Position numbers and translations under genes: made by a program. Positions 15,739 through 24,111 of a stretch of DNA of 64,000 nt are shown one piece after another. Below the pieces are notes generated by a model. The model did not search any database. It had not been told where the DNA came from and worked only from the letters and a program-made list of their open reading frames with translations. The stretch comes from Pseudomonadota bacterium (GTDB taxonomy: Bacteria > Pseudomonadota > Gammaproteobacteria > Steroidobacterales > Steroidobacteraceae): contig JAEZFW010000083.1 in NCBI GenBank assembly GCA_023417315.1, positions 62,001 through 126,000 of the forward strand, given 5' to 3'. Numbering within the stretch: the first letter of the stretch is position 1; every line of letters starts with the position of its first letter.

Positions 15739-16548
15739 CTAGTTCTGCGCACTCAACGCCAACCCAGGCACTCGGCTCAACTCCTGCGAGATCTGCGCGC
15801 TGATGCGCTTCAGCATGGGTAAGCGTTCGCGCACGAGTTTCGCCTTCGTCATCTTCTTCGAGTGACTCGAGCTGTTGAGCGCTGCCACGACACGCTGCGA
15901 TGTATCGAAGACAGGAACCGCGACCGCGACGACGCCGTATGCGAGCTCGTCTTCGACAGCGGAGTAGCCGACGCGCCCACATTCATCGATCAGCTTCATC
16001 AGCTTGCTGCGATCCGTCACCGTTTTGTCTGTCAGTGCCGTGATCGTCGCAGCGTCCCAATACATCCGTAGGCGCTCCGGGCTCAGCCCAGCAAGGAGCA
16101 CGCGTCCGGTCGACGTGGCATACGCAGGAAACCGACTGCCTACATGCGCCTCGAGCCGCAGGAGCGTGCGGATCGAAGCGCGTGCGATATAGACGATCTC
16201 CGTACCATCCAACACGGTGAGTGCCGCCGAGTCGCCGGTCTGGCTCGCGAGATCCTCGAGATACGTTCTCGTGAGCGTCTCCACGCTCATCGATTCGAGA
16301 TAGGCCGCTCCGAGCTCGAGCACTTTCGGACGGAGCAAGAAATTGCGGCCCGACTGCATCACATAGCCGAGCTCGGCGAGCGTCAGCAAACATCGTCGCG
16401 CTGTCGCCGCCGGCAGATTTGCGCGGCTCGCGATCTCACTCAATGTGAGCGACGCGGACCCCTGCGTGAAAGCACGGATCACATCGAGCCCTTTTGCAAG
16501 ACCGCCCATCGCTTCGCGACGAGCCTCAGTGTTGTTGCTTCGCTTCAT
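15739..16548 (-). CDS. IclR-family transcriptional regulator
   Basis: 269 residues. An N-terminal winged helix (~10-75: AKGLDVIRAFTQGSASLTLS, NLPAATARRCLLTLAELGYV) precedes the IclR effector domain (~90-260: SAALTVLDGTEIVYIARAS, YATSTGRVLLAGL, VGYSAVEDELAYGVVAVAVP). IclR proteins of the PcaR/PobR branch control aromatic-acid and related catabolism. It is transcribed away from the lyase-CoA-transferase cluster and very probably controls it. A 17-bp palindrome lies 10 bases upstream of its own start and a near-identical one just before the lyase gene, so autoregulation is likely. Start ATG 16548. Confidence 0.9.
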   Translation of the reverse strand: MKRSNNTEARREAMGGLAKGLDVIRAFTQGSASLTLSEIASRANLPAATARRCLLTLAELGYVMQSGRNFLLRPKVLELGAAYLESMSVETLTRTYLEDLASQTGDSAALTVLDGTEIVYIARASIRTLLRLEAHVGSRFPAYATSTGRVLLAGLSPERLRMYWDAATITALTDKTVTDRSKLMKLIDECGRVGYSAVEDELAYGVVAVAVPVFDTSQRVVAALNSSSHSKKMTKAKLVRERLPMLKRISAQISQELSRVPGLALSAQN

Positions 16549-16557
16549 ACACGCCTG

Positions 16558-16574
16558 ATTTCGCTATCCGAAAA
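16558..16574. promoter_or_regulatory. Putative IclR operator A
   Basis: ATTTCGCTATCCGAAAA lies 10 bases upstream of the iclR-type gene start. It matches the palindrome at 16649-16665 at 15 of 17 positions. The dyad with a TAT centre is typical of IclR-family sites. Binding is inferred. Confidence 0.6.
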
Positions 16575-16599
16575 ACGAAAGGCCTGCGGTCGCTCGCGC

Positions 16600-16632
16600 T
16601 TGACACTCCCCGTGAACCGGCGTCAGCATAAT
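16600..16632 (+). promoter_or_regulatory. Possible promoter of the catabolic cluster
   Basis: A consensus TTGACA stands at 16600-16605 and a CATAAT at 16627-16632, with a 21-base spacer, which is longer than ideal. The only good -35 word in the divergent region lies between the two palindromes, so transcription would run straight into operator B. Confidence 0.35.
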
Positions 16633-16648
16633 TCGCGATACGAACATG

Positions 16649-16665
16649 TTTTCGCTATGCGAAAA
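16649..16665. promoter_or_regulatory. Putative IclR operator B (perfect palindrome)
   Basis: TTTTCGCTATGCGAAAA is a perfect 7-bp inverted repeat around TAT. It is 19 bases upstream of the chosen GTG start of the lyase gene and 91 bp (centre to centre) from operator A. It overlaps an alternative ATG at 16646, which argues that this ATG is not the true start. Confidence 0.65.
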
Positions 16666-16684
16666 CAATAACACGGGGAAGTCT

Positions 16685-17497
16685 GTGAAGATAGGCAAGC
16701 AAACCTTCCGTACTTCGGCGATCTCGACCTCGAACGCGCAGACGATCCTCGTGCGCGGCCGTGATCTATGCGAGGAGCTGATCGGGAAGATTTCCTTCAC
16801 GGATCATGTATGGCTGCTCGTGACTGGTGAGCTGCCTACCGCATCGCAGCGTCGCGTACTCGATGCGACGCTCGTTGCGATCGCGGAGCACGGTCTCGTT
16901 CCGAGCGTGCAAGCCAGTCGAATGACACTCGCCGCGGCCCCGGAGGCGCTACAAGGGGCGGTCGCTGCAGGAATCTTGGGGTGCGGCTCGGTGATTCTTG
17001 GTGCCGCCGAAGCGGCTGGTCAGCTGCTCACTGAAGTCCTCGAACGAGCAAAAGCAACATCGCTCGATCGAGCAGCAACAGAGATTGTGCGCGAGCACCG
17101 TGTTTCAGGACGTGCCATCCCCGGCTACGGCCATCCACTTCACAAGGGCCACGATCCGCGAGCGTTGCGCCTCATCGAGATTGCTCGAGAAGCAGGTTCG
17201 GCTGGCGCGTACCTCGATGCTGCGGGCGCAATCGAACGCGTGTTGCCGGAGCTCCTCGGCAAGCCACTCGCGATGAACGTCTCAGTCGCGATCCCCGCCG
17301 TGTTGCTCGATGCGGGCTATCCGCTACTCGCACTGAAAGGCGTACCCATTCTCGCTCGCACCGCGAGCTTGATTGCACATCTGCTCGAAGAGCAGCAGCG
17401 GCCGATCGGATTCGTGATGTCGAACGCGGCGTCAGAAGCGATCGACTACGAAGGAATCACTCCCGCGGGGTTCGAGCCCGACAGAGACCAGCAATGA
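16685..17497 (+). CDS. Citrate-synthase-like lyase (citryl-CoA-lyase family)
   Basis: 270 residues, about two thirds of a citrate synthase. It resembles proteins annotated citryl-CoA lyase: VKIGKQTFRTSAISTS, LIGKISFTDHVWLLVTGELP, APEALQGAVAAGILGCGSV, GYGHPLHKGHDPRALR (the conserved His-substrate loop, ~150), ARTASLIAHLLEEQ. The position that holds the catalytic Asp in citrate synthase and ATP-citrate lyase (NVD) reads NVS (~198), and the usual first catalytic His region is GSVILGAAEAA without His. It likely cleaves or forms a C-C bond of an acyl-CoA, with the CoA transferase next door making the thioester. GTG 16685 follows GGGGAA; ATG 16646 would put operator B inside the gene. Confidence 0.78.
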   Translation: MKIGKQTFRTSAISTSNAQTILVRGRDLCEELIGKISFTDHVWLLVTGELPTASQRRVLDATLVAIAEHGLVPSVQASRMTLAAAPEALQGAVAAGILGCGSVILGAAEAAGQLLTEVLERAKATSLDRAATEIVREHRVSGRAIPGYGHPLHKGHDPRALRLIEIAREAGSAGAYLDAAGAIERVLPELLGKPLAMNVSVAIPAVLLDAGYPLLALKGVPILARTASLIAHLLEEQQRPIGFVMSNAASEAIDYEGITPAGFEPDRDQQ

Positions 17498-18690
17498 TGA
17501 AATCCGTCCTGGCCGGCATCCGTATCGTCGAGCAAGGCACGTTCATCACTGGGCCTTGCACGGGCATGATGCTGGCGGACCTCGGCGCCGATGTGATCAA
17601 AGTGGAAAGCCCTGGCGGCGATCCGTATCGCAGCTATCAGGGTGGACACTTTTCTCCGCATTTCCAGGCGTACAACCGCAACAAGCGCAGTGTCGCGCTC
17701 GATCTGAATGCCGATTCCGACCGCGCACTGTTCGACGAGCTGATTCGCTCTGCCGACATCTATATCCAGAACTTTCGCCCTGGCACGGCAGAGCGACTCG
17801 GTGCGGGCGTCGAGCGTTTGCACACGCTCAATCCGCGGCTCATTTACTGCTCGATCAGCGGTTTCGGCTCGAGCGGTCCTTATGTCGATCGCCCCAGCTA
17901 CGACTCGGTCGCGCAGGCGCTGAGCGGATTCCTGAGCGTCGTCGTCGATCCGGATCGACCGCGCTTTCTCGGCCCCGCGCTTGCCGATGCGATCACGGGG
18001 ATCTACGCCGCATATGGTGTCCTCGGCGCATTGTTCGAGCGCAGCCGCACTCAGCGTGGACGTTTGGTCGAAGTTTCGATGCTCGAAGCGATGGCGCACT
18101 TCGCCGTCGAACCCTTTGCGGCCTTCTTCGCGCTCGATCAAGTGCCGACCTCGAGCGATCGACCCCGTCTCGCGCAGGCCTACATCTTGCGCACCGCCGA
18201 CGGCGGTCTCATTGCGATTCACTTGTCGTCGCTCGAGAAGTTCTGGCGCGGCCTCACCCTTGCACTCGACAGCGCTGCGCTCTCGAGCGACGCGCGGTTC
18301 GGCACGCGCGAGGGTCGTATCGCGCACTTCGAAGCGTTGGGTGCGGAGTTGGACGCCCTGTTCCACAGATTCCCCACCCAACATTGGGTGGACCGACTCA
18401 AAGCGCACGACGTGCCGTTCGCGCCCATCAACCGCATCGACCAAGTCGTCGAGGATCCGCAAGTGCGACATCTGGGTCTCATCGTGCCCGTCGAAGCCGC
18501 GCACGCCGGCGATCGCGCCGTGCGCCCCGCAATTCGTTTCGACCGCGCGCACGCCACGAGCGTTCGCACCGCGCCGCTCCTCGATGAGCATGGTGCAACC
18601 ATCAGACAAGCGTTGGAGCAGAAGCAAGGCTGGCCCGATGCCCTACCCGCTGCGCCGCACGCGGAAAACGAAGTCACGGGTTCCAGATGA
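17494..18690 (+). CDS. Class III CoA transferase (CaiB/BaiF family)
   Basis: 398 residues. Family III transferases move CoA between carboxylic acids through an aspartyl-CoA anhydride. Seen here: VLAGIRIVEQGTFITGPCTG, MMLADLGADVIKVESPGGDPYR, YNRNKRSVALDLN, YCSISGFGSSGPYVDRPSYD with the probable catalytic Asp at ~136, and LVEVSMLEAMAHF. The start codon overlaps the lyase stop by four bases (ATGA), implying translational coupling and a joint function: activation of an acid followed by cleavage. The acid and CoA donor cannot be read from sequence. Confidence 0.9.
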   Translation: MMKSVLAGIRIVEQGTFITGPCTGMMLADLGADVIKVESPGGDPYRSYQGGHFSPHFQAYNRNKRSVALDLNADSDRALFDELIRSADIYIQNFRPGTAERLGAGVERLHTLNPRLIYCSISGFGSSGPYVDRPSYDSVAQALSGFLSVVVDPDRPRFLGPALADAITGIYAAYGVLGALFERSRTQRGRLVEVSMLEAMAHFAVEPFAAFFALDQVPTSSDRPRLAQAYILRTADGGLIAIHLSSLEKFWRGLTLALDSAALSSDARFGTREGRIAHFEALGAELDALFHRFPTQHWVDRLKAHDVPFAPINRIDQVVEDPQVRHLGLIVPVEAAHAGDRAVRPAIRFDRAHATSVRTAPLLDEHGATIRQALEQKQGWPDALPAAPHAENEVTGSR

Positions 18691-18732
18691 GAATGAAAGC
18701 TCGATAACTATTCAAGTGGAGGGGGATTTCAC

Positions 18733-20934
18733 ATGCGCATCTCGAACGGTCGATGTGTACTCGCAAGCGCAGCGGCGACGCTGCTGTACGCGAGCCCTCC
18801 GAATGTGCTTGCGCAGACGCCGAGTGCGGATGCGCTGGAAGAAGTGATCGTGACCGCGCGCAAGCGCGACGAATCGTCGCTCGATGTGCCTGTTGCGATC
18901 AACGTGTTCACCGCGCAAGACATCGCGGAAGCGGGTATCGAGCGGCCGGAAGACTTCATCGCATTGACCCCGAACATCAGCCTCGTGCAGACACAGAATC
19001 AAGGGACTTCGTTCATCACCGTCCGCGGCATCTCGCAGGCTCGCAACAGCGAGCCGTCGGTCGCCGTCCTCATCGATGGCGTCGCGATGGCGAACCCTTC
19101 CATGTTCAATCAAGAGCTCGTGGACATCGAAAGCATCGAAGTGCTCAAGGGCCCGCAAGGTGCGCTCTATGGGCGCAACGCAATCGGCGGCGCCATCATC
19201 ATCAACACGAAAGCACCGAGCTCCGAGTTCGAGAGCAATCTGATGGTCGGTTACGACTCGGGGCCCGGCTACAAAGCGCGGGCTGGGTTGAGCGGGCCGA
19301 TTTCCGAAACGGTCCGCTACCGTGCAACCGTGTCCTACTTCGATACCGACGGCTACATCGACAACGAGTATCTCGGCGAGGAAGCCGATCCTTATCGCGA
19401 TTTTTCTGCGCGGCTGCGGACCGTATGGGAACCCACGGATAGTCTCAGCGCGGACTTGCGCTTCTACTTGTCTCAGGTCGACACGCAGGCGCTGTACTTC
19501 AATATCACGGAGGACGTCAACGATACGAGCCTGCCCGTCAGAGTGAACAACCCTGGGATCAACGAGCGTGACATGTTCGGGACCTCGCTCAAGCTCGATT
19601 ACACGACCCCCGCGGGGACATTCACCTCGATTACGGCGTATGACACGCTCGAAGAGATCCTCACGGGCGATCAATTCAACTTCTTGCCGATTCCGGAATC
19701 GGTGTTGTTCCAGTTCTTCGGCGCAGATCAAGCGCAGCATCAGTTCCTCGATGTGGAGGCGATCAGCCAGGAGGTGCGCTTCACCTCTCCCTCCGAGAAC
19801 AAAGTGCGCTGGATCCTGGGCGCCTATGCCATTGCGACGGACCGCTTCATCTCGACGGGCAACGTCTTCGATCTCGCCACCGGCGTCGTACCCGAAGTGC
19901 GCCGCTCGCCGCTGCCGATCTTCAACCCTCAGTTCACTTACCTTGCGGATTCGCAGGACAACTTCGCGTGGGCCGTGTTTGGCGATCTCGAGATCGACTT
20001 GAGCGATCAGCTCGAGCTCGCCCTCGCGCTGCGCTATGACGAAGATGAGCGCGAGAACACCACGGAGACGCCGCTCGAGTTCATTCCTGCTCCACTTGCA
20101 GGGATTGCGTTCCCAGGGCAAGTGCGCAAAGAGACGTGGGATGAGCTACAACCGAAGGTCACTGTGCGCTACAAGCCCTCCGAAGAGTCGATGCTCTATG
20201 TCGGTTACAGCCGCGGTTTCCGCAGCGGCGGCTTCAATCAAACGGGGGTAGGCACCGCGGGCATCGCGGGCGTGCGCGATCTATTCGATGAAGAGACGGC
20301 CGACACGTTCGAGGCGGGGGCAAAGGCCGAGTTCTTGGCTCGTAGACTCACTGCCAGCCTCAACCTCTATCACACGCGCGCGGAGGGCTCTTACTTCTTC
20401 GTCTTCGATCCCAACACGAGCACGCAGAATCTCGGCAACCTCGGACGCGTCGACTATCAAGGCTTCGAGATCGAGCTACGCGCGCTGCTCGCAGAAGGCT
20501 TCGATGCCTATCTGGGTGTGGGCTACACCGACAGCGAGATCAAGGAATCCGATCGCGACCCGAACGATGTCGGCAATCAGGCGCCGCTCGTCTCCGAGTA
20601 CAGCGTGAATCTGGGTCTGCAGTATCGCCGCGATCTCGCAGCGTTCAACGGCGTGAGTGCGTTCGTGCGGACCGATATCGAAGCGATCGGACCGACTTGG
20701 TTCTATCCCGATAACTTCACCGAGCGCGATCCGGTGGAACTGGTGAACGCACGTATCGGGATCGAAGGCGAGTCTTGGTCAGCCACGATCTGGGCGAAGA
20801 ATCTCACCGACGAGGAATACAACACTGAGTGGTCGCCGGGCCCACAGTTCTTCCCGAATCCAGGCTACACCAACAACTTCGTCTTCAAGGCGCTGCCGCG
20901 ACGCTGGGGCGTCGATCTGGCGTATCGCTTCTGA
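18733..20934 (+). CDS. TonB-dependent outer-membrane receptor
   Basis: 733 residues. A signal peptide (to about ALA/QA, residue ~25) is followed by a TonB-box-like EEVIVTARKRDE, a plug domain (~50-160: VPVAINVFTAQDIAEAGIER, SVAVLIDGVAMANPSMFNQE, EVLKGPQGALYGRNAIGGAI) and a 22-strand barrel ending in YRF. Receptors of this branch (VTARKR type, Sphingomonad/Steroidobacter-like) commonly import aromatic or terpenoid compounds, iron chelates or sugars. Its place inside an enzyme cluster suggests it imports the cluster's substrate. Start ATG 18733 has GGAGGGGG upstream. Confidence 0.93.
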   Translation: MRISNGRCVLASAAATLLYASPPNVLAQTPSADALEEVIVTARKRDESSLDVPVAINVFTAQDIAEAGIERPEDFIALTPNISLVQTQNQGTSFITVRGISQARNSEPSVAVLIDGVAMANPSMFNQELVDIESIEVLKGPQGALYGRNAIGGAIIINTKAPSSEFESNLMVGYDSGPGYKARAGLSGPISETVRYRATVSYFDTDGYIDNEYLGEEADPYRDFSARLRTVWEPTDSLSADLRFYLSQVDTQALYFNITEDVNDTSLPVRVNNPGINERDMFGTSLKLDYTTPAGTFTSITAYDTLEEILTGDQFNFLPIPESVLFQFFGADQAQHQFLDVEAISQEVRFTSPSENKVRWILGAYAIATDRFISTGNVFDLATGVVPEVRRSPLPIFNPQFTYLADSQDNFAWAVFGDLEIDLSDQLELALALRYDEDERENTTETPLEFIPAPLAGIAFPGQVRKETWDELQPKVTVRYKPSEESMLYVGYSRGFRSGGFNQTGVGTAGIAGVRDLFDEETADTFEAGAKAEFLARRLTASLNLYHTRAEGSYFFVFDPNTSTQNLGNLGRVDYQGFEIELRALLAEGFDAYLGVGYTDSEIKESDRDPNDVGNQAPLVSEYSVNLGLQYRRDLAAFNGVSAFVRTDIEAIGPTWFYPDNFTERDPVELVNARIGIEGESWSATIWAKNLTDEEYNTEWSPGPQFFPNPGYTNNFVFKALPRRWGVDLAYRF

Positions 20935-20970
20935 TGCATTCGATCTTCAATTGAAAAGAGGACTGACGTC

Positions 20971-21507
20971 ATGGCCGCGAATCCGAAGCTTCCCTCCCGA
21001 CTTCACCACACAGCATATGTGTCGAAGAATCTCGAGGAGACACGCAGGTTCTACGAAGACATCATCGGTCTGCCGCTCATGGCGACGTGGTGCGAATCCG
21101 ATGTGCTCTTCGGTGCCGAGCGCACTTATTGTCATTGCTTCTTCGGTCTCGGCGACGGCGGCGCGCTCGCATTCTTCCAGTTCGCGAATCCAGAGGACCA
21201 AGCGTTGTTCGGCCCCAAAATGCCGGACACCCCGTTCCATCACATCGCGCTCAAAGTGGATGAGGACGCTCAGCAGGGGATCGAGAAACGTTTACGCGAC
21301 GCGGGTTACACAGAACCTCAGATGTATGTGTTGGAGCACGGGTACTGCCGCTCGGTGTACGCAGTCGACCCAGACGGGATGATCGTGGAGTTCACCGTCG
21401 ATCATCCTGAGGCCGATCAGATCAATGCGAAGCGCCGCGCCGATGCGCACTCCGAGCTCAAGCGCTGGCTCGCCGGCAATCACACCTCCAACAATATGTT
21501 TCGCTGA
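20971..21507 (+). CDS. VOC-superfamily protein (glyoxalase/extradiol dioxygenase fold)
   Basis: 178 residues, a pair of beta-alpha-beta-beta-beta modules. Probable metal ligands: His in RLHHTAYVSKNL, His in FHHIALKVDED and Glu in MIVEFTVDHPE. The C-terminal tail (~145-178) is helical. VOC enzymes include isomerases, epimerases and ring-cleaving dioxygenases, and the sequence does not tell which. Start ATG 20971 follows AGAGGA. It lies between the receptor and a MetE-like gene, all codirectional with short gaps. Confidence 0.82.
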   Translation: MAANPKLPSRLHHTAYVSKNLEETRRFYEDIIGLPLMATWCESDVLFGAERTYCHCFFGLGDGGALAFFQFANPEDQALFGPKMPDTPFHHIALKVDEDAQQGIEKRLRDAGYTEPQMYVLEHGYCRSVYAVDPDGMIVEFTVDHPEADQINAKRRADAHSELKRWLAGNHTSNNMFR

Positions 21508-21518
21508 GGTGCGCAGCC

Positions 21519-22670
21519 TTGAAACGTAGCACTGACCGCATACTGACGACCCATGTGGGCAGTCTGCCGCGCTCGCAGGCGGTCACGGATGTCTTGTTCG
21601 CACGCGAGCGCAACGAAGCGCCCGATGTCGCGACAGCCAACCGCACAATCTCGGATGCGGTGAAGGAGGTCGTGCATCGCCAAGTGGAAGCGGGTGTCGA
21701 TGTCGTAAGCGACGGCGAGATGGGGAAGATCAGCTATGCCACGTACATCAAAGACCGTCTGACTGGCTTCGCGGGCGACACGCCTCGCGAGCCGGGGCAA
21801 GACCTCGTCGAGTTCCCGCGCATCTTGAAGCGCCTTGCGGAGACAGGCGCAACAGCCAAGTACACCCGTCCGCGCTGTGTCGGCGAGATTCGCGTCAAGG
21901 ATATGGAACCTGCGCGGATTGATGTCGCGAACATGAAGGCCGCAGTCGCGCCACATCAAGGCGTGGAAGGGTTTCTCAATGCAGCCTCGCCGGGCGTCAT
22001 CGCGCTGTTCCAGCCGAACGACTTCTATCCGACACCGGATGCTTACCTCGAAGCTGTCGCAGAGGCGATGCGTGCGGAATACGAAGAGATCGTCTCATCC
22101 GGGTTGCTCGTGCAGATCGACGCGCCCGATCTCGGGATGGGCCGTCACACCATGTATCGAGACAAGACGACCGAGGAGTTCTTGCGGCGCGCGGCCATGC
22201 ACATCGAAGTGCTCAATCACGCGCTGCGAAATGTACCCTCCGATCGCGTGCGCATGCACGTATGCTGGGGGAATTACGAAGGCCCGCATCATCACGACAT
22301 TCCGCTCGAGCAACTCTTGCCTATCGTCGTGAAATCAAGAGCGGGCGCGCTGCTGATCGAAGGCGCGAACCCGCGACATGCCCATGAATGGTCGGTGTTC
22401 CAAGAACACTCGTTGCCAGATGACAAGATCCTCATTCCGGGCGTCATCGGCTCGACCTCGAACTATGTGGAGCATCCACTGCTCGTCGCCGAGCGCATTT
22501 GTCGCTACGCCGATGTCGTCGGCCGCGAGCGAGTGATCGCCGGAAGCGACTGCGGCTTCGGCACCTTCGCCGGCTTCGGGCCGGTCGATCCTGACGTCAC
22601 GTATCTCAAGCTGCAGTCGCTCGCAGAAGGTGCACGCATCGCGACGACGCGCCTGTGGAACCGACGTTGA
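21519..22670 (+). CDS. MetE-like cobalamin-independent methyltransferase-family enzyme
   Basis: 383 residues, corresponding to the C-terminal catalytic half of MetE (COG0620). Seen: ILTTHVGSLPRSQAVTD, GVDVVSDGEMGKISYATYI, VQIDAPDLGMGRH, the zinc ligands in HVCWGNYEGPHHHD and a late Cys in IAGSDCGFGTFAGFG. Stand-alone members include methyl or alkyl transferases such as epoxyalkane:coenzyme M transferase and are frequent in catabolic clusters, so this is probably not the housekeeping methionine synthase. It starts at TTG 21519, 11 bases after the VOC gene stop, with GAGGTG upstream. Confidence 0.85.
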   Translation: MKRSTDRILTTHVGSLPRSQAVTDVLFARERNEAPDVATANRTISDAVKEVVHRQVEAGVDVVSDGEMGKISYATYIKDRLTGFAGDTPREPGQDLVEFPRILKRLAETGATAKYTRPRCVGEIRVKDMEPARIDVANMKAAVAPHQGVEGFLNAASPGVIALFQPNDFYPTPDAYLEAVAEAMRAEYEEIVSSGLLVQIDAPDLGMGRHTMYRDKTTEEFLRRAAMHIEVLNHALRNVPSDRVRMHVCWGNYEGPHHHDIPLEQLLPIVVKSRAGALLIEGANPRHAHEWSVFQEHSLPDDKILIPGVIGSTSNYVEHPLLVAERICRYADVVGRERVIAGSDCGFGTFAGFGPVDPDVTYLKLQSLAEGARIATTRLWNRR

Positions 22671-22676
22671 GGATTC

Positions 22677-23525
22677 ATGGGGCATCGTGAGTGGTCGATC
22701 GATAGGGGCAATGCGAAGTTGCGAGTCATCGTTGCGGGCGACGGTCCCGCAGTGGTCTTCATCCATGGTTGGGCGCTCGACTGCGATATGTGGCTTACGC
22801 AGGTCGAAGCGCTCAGCGATCGGTTTCGAGTGCTCGCCTACGATCGCCGAGGATTCGGCGCGTCGAGTGGCACGCCGAGCCTAGTCTCGGACGTGGATGA
22901 CCTGAGAGCCTTGTTTCAGCGTTTTGGCATCGAGCACGCTTCGATCGTTGGGATGTCACAGGGCGCACGTGTCGCCGCGCTATTTGCGCGCGAAAACGCC
23001 GACCGCGTCGACAGGTTAGTGCTCGACGGCCCTCCTGCTCTCTTCGTCGAGGACGAGGGTGGTTCGACAGAGATCCCGATCGAACACTATCGAGCCCTGT
23101 TCCGATCGCACGGCATCGGTGCGGTCAGGAAGGCATGGCTCGAGCATCCGCTCGCGCATCTAGAAACGGACGATCCGGCTGCACACGCTCGGTTGCGATC
23201 GATGATCGAACGCTATCCTGGACATGATCTGCTCGTAACGCACGGTGCATCGCCCTCTCTCCAGCTGAGATCGTTCTCGATGCCCGTGCTGATCATCAAC
23301 GGCATTCATGACTCCGAGGCGCGACTCGCAAGCGGCGCGCAGCTCGAGCGACTGCTGCCCGACAGCCGACGCGTGCTCGTGCCCCATGCAGGTCACCTGC
23401 CGTGCCTCGACAATCCTGCTTTCTACAACGACGCGCTGCGTGCATTCTTGCGAGAGGGGCATGCTGCAACTCGCTCCGCACGCACACCTGAACCGCATTC
23501 GCAACACAAGGAGAATCGATCGTGA
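22677..23525 (+). CDS. Alpha/beta-fold hydrolase
   Basis: 282 residues. Features of the fold: VVFIHGWALDCDMW oxyanion region, nucleophile Ser in GMSQGARVA, acid in INGIHDSEARL, and His in VPHAGHLPCLDNP. Relatives hydrolyse esters, lactones or C-C bonds (meta-cleavage products), so a role in opening a product of the VOC enzyme is possible. ATG 22677 follows GAGGATTC and sits six bases after the MetE-like gene. Confidence 0.87.
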   Translation: MGHREWSIDRGNAKLRVIVAGDGPAVVFIHGWALDCDMWLTQVEALSDRFRVLAYDRRGFGASSGTPSLVSDVDDLRALFQRFGIEHASIVGMSQGARVAALFARENADRVDRLVLDGPPALFVEDEGGSTEIPIEHYRALFRSHGIGAVRKAWLEHPLAHLETDDPAAHARLRSMIERYPGHDLLVTHGASPSLQLRSFSMPVLIINGIHDSEARLASGAQLERLLPDSRRVLVPHAGHLPCLDNPAFYNDALRAFLREGHAATRSARTPEPHSQHKENRS

Positions 23526-24076
23526 GCCAATACAAGATCGGCGTCATCGTCGGCAGCTTGAGACGAGGAGCCTATTCGCGCGCGCTCGCACGCTCGCTGT
23601 TCGAGAGCGCTCCGGCCTCGCTCGTGTTGTCGGAGATCGAGATCGGCGATCTTCCTCACTACAACGAGGACCTGGAAACGGCTAGCCCGCCGCAAGCATG
23701 GACACGCTTTAGAAACCAAGTGATGGGCTGCGACGGCCTCTTGTTCGTGACGCCCGAATACAACCGCAGCATGCCGGGCGCACTCAAGAACGCGTTGGAT
23801 GTGGGCTCGCGACCGTGGGGACAGAGCGCGTGGAGCGGCAGGCCGGCCGGCGTCGCGAGTATCTCGCCAGGGGCGTTGGGCGGAATGGCCTCCCACCACC
23901 ACCTCCGCCAAGTACTGTACGCAGTCAATCTCTCCGCAATGGCGTACCCGGAAGTCTACTTGCCGAACGCGGGAACACTGTTCGACGCCGAGGGCCGCCT
24001 GACCAGCGCAGAAACCCGCGCATTCTTAGGCCAGTTCTTGCAAGCGTTCGAAGATTGGGTCACGAAGCTTCGATAA
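23522..24076 (+). CDS. NADPH-dependent FMN reductase-family oxidoreductase
   Basis: 184 residues with a flavodoxin-like fold: KIGVIVGSLRRGAYSRALA (phosphate loop), FVTPEYNRSMPGALKNALD (the FMN-contact motif), MAYPEVYL. Members reduce free flavins, quinones or chromate using NAD(P)H. It could supply reduced flavin or reduce a quinone in the same pathway. The GTG start at 23522 overlaps the hydrolase stop (GTGA), so it is the coupled last gene of the cluster. Confidence 0.88.
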   Translation: MSQYKIGVIVGSLRRGAYSRALARSLFESAPASLVLSEIEIGDLPHYNEDLETASPPQAWTRFRNQVMGCDGLLFVTPEYNRSMPGALKNALDVGSRPWGQSAWSGRPAGVASISPGALGGMASHHHLRQVLYAVNLSAMAYPEVYLPNAGTLFDAEGRLTSAETRAFLGQFLQAFEDWVTKLR

Positions 24077-24111
24077 GGGTCGACCCCGCTCCGTCTTCTC
24101 TTCAGAAAGTA

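Noticed and set aside
16646..16684. ATG 16646 as start of the citrate-synthase-like lyase
   Set aside because: It would add 13 residues encoded by the perfect palindrome and has no ribosome-binding site; the GTG at 16685 follows GGGGAA and gives the N-terminus expected for the family.
17446..18627. 393-residue open frame on the minus strand
   Set aside because: Shadow of the CoA transferase; no recognisable domain and no ribosome-binding site.
18712..20121. 469-residue open frame on the minus strand
   Set aside because: Antisense to the TonB receptor; its translation is Arg/Asp/Glu-rich low-complexity shadow of a high-GC gene with no motif.
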